Of a stretch of DNA of 64,000 nucleotides, positions 56,904-64,000 are shown one piece after another (within the stretch, counting starts at the first letter, position 1; each line of letters opens with the position of its first letter). A program made the position numbers and the translations under genes. Source of the stretch: Macrolepiota albuminosa (Eukaryota; Basidiomycota; Agaricomycetes; Agaricales; Agaricaceae); the NCBI GenBank assembly GCA_027475525.1, contig JAMWFC010000092.1, forward strand, positions 310,001 through 374,000, given 5' to 3'. The notes below the pieces were generated by a model that did not search any database, was not told where the DNA came from, and was given only the letters and a program-made list of their open reading frames with translations.

Positions 56904-57057
56904 TTACCTCCAGTTGTGCACTAGAAGGAACATAAACTGACAATATTCTGCTAGACCACAGGACATTCTGTGGATTATACTTACCTCCAGTTGTGCACTA
57001 GAAGGAACATAAACTGACAATATTCTGCTAGACCACAGGACATTCTGTGGATTATAC
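56904..57057. repeat. 77-bp exact tandem duplication
   Basis: Copies 56904-56980 and 56981-57057 are identical, in non-coding sequence. Confidence 0.97.
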
Positions 57058-57224
57058 ATGAATATCACTCTAGTATTGTGTACTAGGCTACAGCACTTTA
57101 CTACAGACATTTCAATTAATTTAGACAGGACTCAGATCTATTAAGATTAACCGTCCCATTGTTTTGTTCTGTTACGCCACTCTCATGAATGCAAAAAACC
57201 ACACACTATTCAACAATTACACAA

Positions 57225-57660
57225 GAGGGACTTGAACCCTCGAATTGTGCAGTAGAAAGAATATAGACTGACAATATTTTGCTAGATCACAGGACGTTGT
57301 AAAAAATTACAACCTTACTTTATTTATCATACTATGTAGTAAATAACAATTAGTAAAACAAAGTTATGTCATGTCTAATGTGCACTAGCGAGATTCAAAC
57401 CTGCCTCTTGTGCACAATATGAAATATCAATGTATCAATATTTCATTGGACTACAGGTCCTTACCAGAAATCAGTACAGTGTACATGTAGTGCAAAAATG
57501 CAGCAGTATAAACAGACACCATTATACATCATTAAGGTGGACTAGAAGAGTCTGGACTAGGAGAGTCGAACCTGCCACTCCACCTAATACTGAAAATCGA
57601 GTGGGTCGGATCAACTACCACAGGCGCTTACTACAAGTTAGTACGATGTACATGTAGAGC
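57225..57660 (-). mobile_element. tRNA-like SINE copies
   Basis: Minus-strand modules near 57225-57310 (B box GAGGGTTCAAGTCC), 57380-57465 (GCAGGTTTGAATCTC with CCTGTAGTCCAATG) and 57480-57660, the last including the linker and GGCAGGTTCGACTCTCC. It is the same dimer family as at 12.1 kb. Confidence 0.6.
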
Positions 57661-57717
57661 AAAAATGCACTCATATAAAAACACACTATTGGACCCCGTT
57701 AAGGTGGAGTAGGAGGA

Positions 57718-58345
57718 GGCATATGGTGGACAAGATGAGTTACCTTTTTCTTTGGTCCAATCAGCCCCTGTGGACCTGCGTAGGCCTCTGTGGATGTCTG
57801 CTGATGCCCTGTACAGGCCTGTGTAGGCCCATGTAAATTTAAGTCCGTCAATGTACGTTTGTATGGATGTTTACTGGTGGCTTGCATAGGCCTACATAGG
57901 TCTGCAGGGCCCTTTTGTAGACATACACTAGCATCAGGGGTGGGAAAAGGAGAGAAGGGGAGGTGTGCAGCCTCAAGTTATTGTGGGGAGGAAGAGAGAG
58001 GAGAGGAAAGTGGAGAACCTCGAGGAGGGTTTATTCATGCCATGACGTCTACTAATAGAGGAGGTTTTCACTTATAGGCTGATGCTCGCCAGCGGCCGCT
58101 GATGCACATTGACATCCACTAGTGTCCGCTAGCATCTGCTGGGCCTGCATGTACATGTGTGTGTCCACCTTTTATTGATCCACTGGACCGTGTCATACAG
58201 CACATTGTGACATGTCCGTGGCTCTGTATTCTATGGCACTGTGGGGACTGCTCCACTCCAGTGTAGCAGACTCTGCTGGACACATATGGTACAGCACAAA
58301 GCAAGCTCCCATACAACATATGACACGTACTGTTGTGATGCCTTA
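57718..58345 (+). repeat. R interspersed repeat (copy 4, truncated)
   Basis: Starts just after the tRNA-like core region (TTTTTCTTTGGTCC near 57748) and runs to the R end near 58345, where an inverted piece of the KDZ accessory gene follows. Confidence 0.7.
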
Positions 58346-58760
58346 CCCTGGTCTTCAGATACCTGTCCAACAACATTCTTCTGGTAATTTCCCTCTTTGG
58401 TATTCTGCTCTCTTGTTCTTTCTCTTTCTCTTCATCTTTGTCATTGTCCTTATCTCCCTGTTTTTCCTATTTACAATGGGTACTAGGAAAATGTTGACCA
58501 ATGTAGGTCACCTATTTTTGCTTCTTGGAGGTCAGTGACAGATCAGACAAATCTTCTGCTGCTGAAAGACTCAGTCATTTTTTCTTTTTGGAAATTGGTG
58601 ACAGACCAAACAAATCTCCTGCTGCCAGCTCATAATCTATCTACTCTTCTCATGCCAGTGCCATCAATAGACTAGCTGCAGTCAACAGATCAAGTCATTC
58701 TTTGCCCTCACTTTGCAATGGACTGGCTGCAGTCAACAGATCAAGTTGTTCTTTGTCCTC
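58346..58760 (-). pseudogene. Inverted fragment of the KDZ accessory gene
   Basis: On the minus strand it matches 40400-40710: the segment with QVTYIGQ and KEKEQESRI-like coding, cut by the R end at 58345. Stops are frequent. Confidence 0.55.
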
Positions 58761-58762
58761 AC

Positions 58763-59010
58763 TTCTGCTGACGCACATTGATGTCTGCTAGTGTCTGCTG
58801 GCATCTGCCAGGCCTGCATGTGCATGTGTGTGCCCGCCTTTTATCAATCCACTGGACTGTGTCATACAGCACATTGTGACATGTCCACAGCTCTGTATTC
58901 TACGGCACTGTGAAGACTGCTCCACTCCAGTGTAGCGGACTTTGCTGGATACATATGGTATGACACAAAGCAAGCTCCTGTACAATGTATGACATGTACC
59001 ATTGTGATGT
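58763..59010 (+). repeat. R interspersed repeat (copy 5, 3' fragment)
   Basis: Matches the last ~250 bp of R, ending next to the second KDZ copy. Confidence 0.65.
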
Positions 59011-59479
59011 CTTTGATGTGTGAAGACAGCATCTTGTCACAAGCATCAGCACATCAACTCTCCTTGCCAAATCTTGTGCAAGTAAGCAACTACAGTGTGT
59101 CAGGACAAAGGGCAGCACCATATGCAATCTCTGCTAACTTATTTGCAAATAAACATGCAGCCTGATGATTGTCAAGAAAACTACCAAACCTGGCAACAAG
59201 AGAAAGGGGAATAAACCACTGACAAAGAAGTCAGTATGAGCAATGACTGTATAAAAGTCTTTTTCTGCTCAAATAGCCAACCAATAGTTAGCAGATGAAC
59301 AAATGGAAGATAAGTGAAGATAGGCATTGTATTATTGCATGCAATTTTTTCTTCTTACTATAGACATTGCTATAGACATTGCTACATTTTTGTAAACTAT
59401 AATATTACAAAAATGTAATGTAACTTTCTAATGATGGTGGACTGGTTAAATGACCTTAGTGCAGCTGCTACTCTTTTTT

Positions 59480-61250
59480 GCTGGTGTAGACATATCAATG
59501 TATTGAGCTTTTGTGCTTGAGACTTGCAGGGTTGCTTGGAATTTGTTGACAATTGATTAGGCCATGCCTTGTGCTTCTTGTGGTTTTGTAATTCTAGCCT
59601 TCCCTCACCTTCAAATTGGCCATTGCTATTATAAATGTCCTCATCTTAAAGAATGTCAAGCACTCTTTTTGATACTCTATATTAATTAGAGTATCTGGAT
59701 GGCTCCATCCTCTTTGTTGTAAGAGGTGGATAGTAGTGGCACCTACCACTGCTGCATCATCACCATATTTGTTGTGAGCAGAAACTGATATATTTAGTCA
59801 GGATTCATTGTGAACTATGGATCTGTTGAGTGCTGAGGCTGTGGAGTATGTGGTGAGCACAAGATAGTGGGTTTCTCCTGTAAATTAAGCAGTGGTGTGT
59901 GTGGTATGCTAGGTGACAGGGGAAGTATAGGCCCTAGTTGCCCTTCCAAGTTGGCTGCACATCTGGTGATCTAAGCAAAGCAGCTCCATTATTAGCAATG
60001 TTTCTATTGTTGCCATTGACTACTGCTGATGGTGTTGGCCTCTGTTTCCAATTTTTCCCTCTATTTTTGTGTGTAGCTTATGTGCTGCTGCTGCTGCCGC
60101 ATTTTTTTTACAATCAGCTCAGATGCCTTACTCAGCAGCTACTGGCTGCTTGTGACAGTTGAAATAAACTGTCCAGTGAAAGGTGTCACTGGATCCATGT
60201 TGTTCTTGATGGTCTCTCCAGAAGTTTAGCAGATGCAATAGCTCTGGCTGACTAAGATTATGGGAATCTTAGAATATCAGATTTTCTGGAAGATACCTTG
60301 AATGTATAAATTGCTGATCATTGCTCCTCACTGCCTTGTAAGGAGCAGATTTATACCAGTAACTAGACACAATTTCTGATGAAATAATTAGATGATGAGC
60401 AAAGATAGAGAAAACTAGGATTCACTGTAATGAGTATTTAGATAGTCCCAGACAAGCATGTTTGAAATATATTTAGTTCTGGATCTGCTGGTAATATTGA
60501 GAATTCATCCCTATCTAGATCAAGGATGAGGTCATGGCATGTAAGGATGGGAAAAGTCAAATCATGGGGTAATTGTATGTTAAATGGCATGTCTCTACCA
60601 AGAAGAGCAGACATGTAATCCATCATCATCTTGTTGAAGTCACTAATAAGGTCAGGAAAGGAGTCTTAAAAGGTAGGGCAGTTAGCATGGGTCACGTAAG
60701 ACATATTGTCATGACTATAATTGATGTCAAAATTATTTAAAGAATGATGGCACTACATACATTCTAATAGTCATGCCTTTATCTGCATACCAACAAACAA
60801 CAGTCCAACTCAACATGTCCATCTCTCTAAATTGACATCTGCATTGTCTACAAATTTCAAATCATGCTTTCAGGCCTTCCTGGAGAGACAACTATTAGAA
60901 GGTAGAATCAAATGGATAGATGTACAACAAATAGAGGATGGATAAAGTACCAACTTGTGCTGAATTTCTGGCAGATTTCCTTTTCTGCTCCATTCTTTAA
61001 CCATCTTTTGTAAATAACTTTCCTCCTATGGTGTGAGTTGATGCATAACATTTTTGACAGCCACATTGTATTGTGCAAATGCCTTCAATTCCAAGGCATT
61101 GTGATCTTTACCCCTCAACAAGTTCTGGATCTCCTTGTTTATCTCCTTTGTCATTGTCTGCTGGACAACATCTTGCAGTGAAGTTTTCAAAAGTATTTTT
61201 GAATCTTTATGCTGGTAATAAGGGCACCAACAATTTTTGATATACCAGAC
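59480..61250 (-). pseudogene. KDZ copy 2 divergent gene remnant
   Basis: Same block order as 48690-50640, with stops: near 61200-61060 TSLQDVVQQTMTKEINKEIQ and NALELKAFAQYNVAVKNVMH, then near 60630-60440 DYMSALLGRDMPFNIQ and LILDLDRDEFSILPADPELN. The AELEMLVRDYLN segment is partly deleted. Confidence 0.55.
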
Positions 61251-61963
61251 AACTTTCTATCTAAGCAAATGCAAATAATGTTAAATTTTTTACAATGAGT
61301 TGCTGTATCTACTTCAATTTTTTCTGTCCACTTTTCTTTTGTCTTTGGCTCTGTCTCCTTAGTGGCCTAGTAGTTGAAGATATCTATTAGGATTTTATCC
61401 TTCAAAATAGCAGTTCAAGCTTGAGAAGTAGTCGAGGAGCAGTAGTAGAGTTCCTTGTATGGTTCAAAGATAGATATTTCTTCTGCTGTAAATATTAGTT
61501 CTACTTGCCTTTTCTTTGGTGAAAATATTAGTTCAGGTAGTTGCAGAAGATCAGACATGTTTGTAAACAATATAATTTTTTCCAACCACACAGTTTTCAA
61601 TCAAAGAATCACATGATAAAATATCCATTTTCATTCAGTGTCTATTGATGACAGACGGATTCTATTTATCATCAACAGATAAAAAGATCTATTGTCTGCT
61701 GTTATCTGGCCTATCTAAATTGAGGCATGTTGCTAATATCGATGAGCGGTCTTATAAGATCTCTGCTACAATAGCTAGGTCCTAGCTATAGATATTTGAT
61801 CATGAACCTGAACTCTCTGAAGAAACACAAGTAATCAAAAACAACAGTCATCAGGCAAAGAAACCTTATCTTGTTTGCTGAGAAAAGAACATGACTCACT
61901 CAGAACATATGAGAGTTGCCAGTTCTCATCACAGAATAGCTACCACTGAGTTGCATTTCTATT

Positions 61964-62166
61964 CACTGCTGGCATTGAAAGATGTTTCCATTGGAAAAAG
62001 TGTAAAAGAAACATGTTATACCATTTTCAAAGTATCAATTTGAGATAGAAAAAGGCACTTTGCTTTGTTTAAAGACTTTTTCTTCCAGAAAATGGCACAT
62101 GAGAAATGGTATAACATGTTTCTTTTCTACTTTTTTTGATAGAAATACCTTTCAGCACTAGCAGTG
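61964..62166. mobile_element. 203-bp MITE with CACTG ends and ATT target duplication
   Basis: Ends CACTGCTGG and CTAGCAGTG are part of an inverted repeat covering most of each half (for example AAAGAAACATGTTATACCAT near 62005 and its complement near 62105). ATT flanks both sides (61961-61963, 62167-62169). The aligned place in KDZ copy 1 (near 50725) has a single ATT and no insert. CACTG-type ends with a 3-bp duplication suggest a CACTA-like family. Confidence 0.8.
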
Positions 62167-62189
62167 ATTGTAACTAGTGCACCACCTGT

Positions 62190-63400
62190 AGCATTTCCAA
62201 ATAATGATAACTTTGCACACTTGGACAATAATCCAATGGTAAATGATGTAGATGATACAATGCCTGTATCTATAAGACATGTAAAGGTGATTTGAATTTA
62301 TGCTATTATTGAGAACAAATTATTCAAGTTCATATATAGACACAGGCAGATTATCTTAATGACTTCATCAACTATGTTTCACAATTGCTCAATAAATTGC
62401 TTGGTCATAAATCAATAAATGAGGTTACTGATTGCCTTGCTTGTCCTGATCATCACCTGGCACAATGGCAATGCCATAATTGCATCAGGTCAAAAATATT
62501 CTGTTGTGGATGTTTCTGCTGCATGCACTACTCCAACCCATTTCACTAATCTGAAGTATAGAATAGTAGATATTTCTAACCAATGAACATATTGAATACT
62601 AGAAGGTATTTCTATATCTAACACAATTCATTGCATGCAAACTGTCATCAAGAGAAAGTTAGGGTCAAGGCTTTTGAAGACCACAAGCAGAAAAAGGATA
62701 TTCAGGAATAAGAGTTTCTATGACTCGAATATCAAACAGATGTTAAACTTCTGTCAGCAGATAGCAACTTGGAACATCTGGCAGCAAATTCATTCATGAC
62801 TTCAGATTTTCTGAGCAGACTTCAGAATGCCAGCCTTGTTCAAATCATGGAAGAGGAAGAGCAACAGAAACCAAAGAATAATGTGCCAATATAAAATATT
62901 TCAGAAGATCAGCCAGCCACAAACATGTTTTGTATAGACAAACATGATTGTTTTGGAAATCCAATATAATGGATTGTTCACACAACTGGAGTACACTATA
63001 TCACTGTCATTTCATGTAAGTGTTCTGGAATAGATGTATTAGTAGAGAATACTATCTGCTGCTAGCAGACTTATTGGCAGATAGGCTTAGACCAACAGAT
63101 ATAGTTGTTCCAGAAGATTTTGAAATCTCCTTCCCATCCATGATCATAGGTAATGTCTCACCATTAACAATGATAAAGTGCAATCTGCACTTGATTCAAA
63201 TTGAAAGGCTCCTGCAAGCCCTTCAGGAATTCATTGCAGAGAAATCATTTTTATATTTTCATATCATCTAGAAGAAAGTATCCAGTTTTACAGAAAGCAG
63301 ATTTGAATGCAAGCACAGCTATACAAGATCCCAACATCCCTGGTTCATCAAGGATCAAGGTATCTTGGATATAGCAATCTAATTCTGATACAGATTGAAC
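62190..63400 (+). pseudogene. KDZ copy 2 transposase remnant
   Basis: Matches the N-terminal Cys-cluster region (62380-62560, several Cys codons lost), then jumps near 63060 to DRLRPTDIVVPEDFEISFPS and QIERLLQALQEFIAEKSFLY, skipping the catalytic middle. It cannot be functional. Confidence 0.7.
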
Positions 63401-63539
63401 TGACAGATGCAGAAGATTATTTGATGGATGTATAGCTTGCTGTTATCAGCAGATAATTAGAATGGATTTGTGACATTGTCATGTGCAATGGAATTGTTGA
63501 AAATCACTTTTGTTTACAAGGCACAAAAATCTGATACAT

Positions 63540-64000
63540 AGCAGTACAAGAATGCAATGGCATCTATCTCTATACCATACAATGTCCTCTCTCAAGCTAT
63601 TGCACTAGAAAATTTGCAAGAGGTTGTCAACTATATTGAGTTGCGCCTCATTGCCGTACTTTCCATATTTGGCAATCTTGCATCAAGTGTTGAAGCAGAA
63701 GAGGCATAGATCATCTAGCATCTAGATAAAGAGTTGGTAAGATAACTTCAAAATAAGTAAATATATTATAATCTGAATGTGTGCCATAGAACTTTGTATT
63801 GTCATATCTGAAGGCTGCATCACTGAATAATGTGGTCTGCAATGTCCCAGACATTATTAAAAGCTTGAGCCAATTTCTCTCTCTCCAAAATCAACAAACC
63901 TTGCTTACAGAGATCCTGGAGTTTGTTGATGGCCATCAAAGTCTAATCAGAAACTTGTATGGCTGTGACTGGTGGAACCACATTGGCCAAGAGGATGTTC
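63540..64000 (+). pseudogene. KDZ copy 2 downstream-gene start, cut by the window edge
   Basis: Homologous to 54420-54940: LENLQEVVNYIELRLIAVLS, then ALLNNVV-like and LEFVDGHQSLIRNLYGCDWW. In-frame stops are present. It has the 54417 segment once, without the 77-bp duplication. Confidence 0.55.

Larger units (their letters stand above)
59011..64000. mobile_element. KDZ-type transposon copy 2, decayed, runs off the window
   Basis: Homologous in order and orientation to 44190-55000. It holds the accessory-gene Cys-cluster segment (59050-59280), a deletion of the equivalent of about 44460-48430, the minus-strand gene (59480-61250), the transposase (62190-63400, large internal deletion), and the start of the downstream gene (63540 onward). 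Divergence and stops are heavier than in copy 1. Confidence 0.75.

Overview
This is a fungal nuclear window, most likely from an Agaricomycete (mushroom-forming basidiomycete). It has short phase-conserved introns with CTAAC/CTAAT branch sites, fungal Ty3/Gypsy and KDZ transposon proteins, and a Tc1/mariner element with spliced introns. The first 10.3 kb is gene-bearing. The remaining ~53 kb is a graveyard of transposable elements, many nested inside one another.

Layout. 1-7.4 kb: a TVP38-type Golgi/VTT membrane protein gene (minus, carrying frame breaks) and a truncated second copy of it at 7.0-7.4 kb. Between them are an intact Dpb4/POLE3 histone-fold gene, an intron-containing tRNA-Asp, an intact short-chain dehydrogenase gene and a broken single-pass membrane protein gene. 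7.8-10.3 kb: an intact 11-exon gene for a multi-pass membrane protein with an ankyrin tail, in which almost every ankyrin repeat is its own 99-nt phase-1 exon. 10.3-12.4 kb: AT-rich, no gene seen, ending in a tRNA-like SINE. 12.5-18.7 kb: a decayed Gypsy element (A, minus). 18.8-21.2 kb: a broken spliced plus-strand gene split by a 949-bp solo LTR. 21.2-30.3 kb: a second Gypsy lineage (C, minus) interrupted by two solo LTRs. 30.3-42 kb: copies of a ~1.3-kb interspersed repeat (called R here) with a tRNA-like core; one R copy holds a complete 3,170-bp Tc1/mariner element. There are also many SINEs and an inverted pair of LTRs. 43.5-56.8 kb: a KDZ-type transposon with a cysteine-rich transposase, a divergent minus-strand gene, an upstream accessory gene and a downstream acidic-repeat gene. 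The accessory gene is split by a 3,090-bp TIR element with its own unknown gene. 57.2-59.0 kb: SINEs and R fragments. 59.0-64.0 kb: a second, more decayed KDZ copy that runs off the window.

Two observations stand out. First, eleven unrelated places carry a tandem duplication with a period of exactly 77 bp (a twelfth is imperfect). This is far better explained by a de Bruijn-graph assembly with k=77 than by biology, and it artificially breaks several ORFs. Second, many insertions can be read as clean events with target-site duplications and recoverable empty sites: TA, GCGC, GTAAT, AATGAAG, ATT. That gives a relative chronology of transposition.

Family names rest on recognising domain motifs by eye; no database search was run. 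Exon boundaries were derived from splice consensus and reading phase. No convincing new defence or metabolic system is present. The novel-looking material is the exon-per-ankyrin-repeat gene, the dimeric tRNA-like SINEs, the multi-gene KDZ unit and the TIR element carrying a non-transposase gene.
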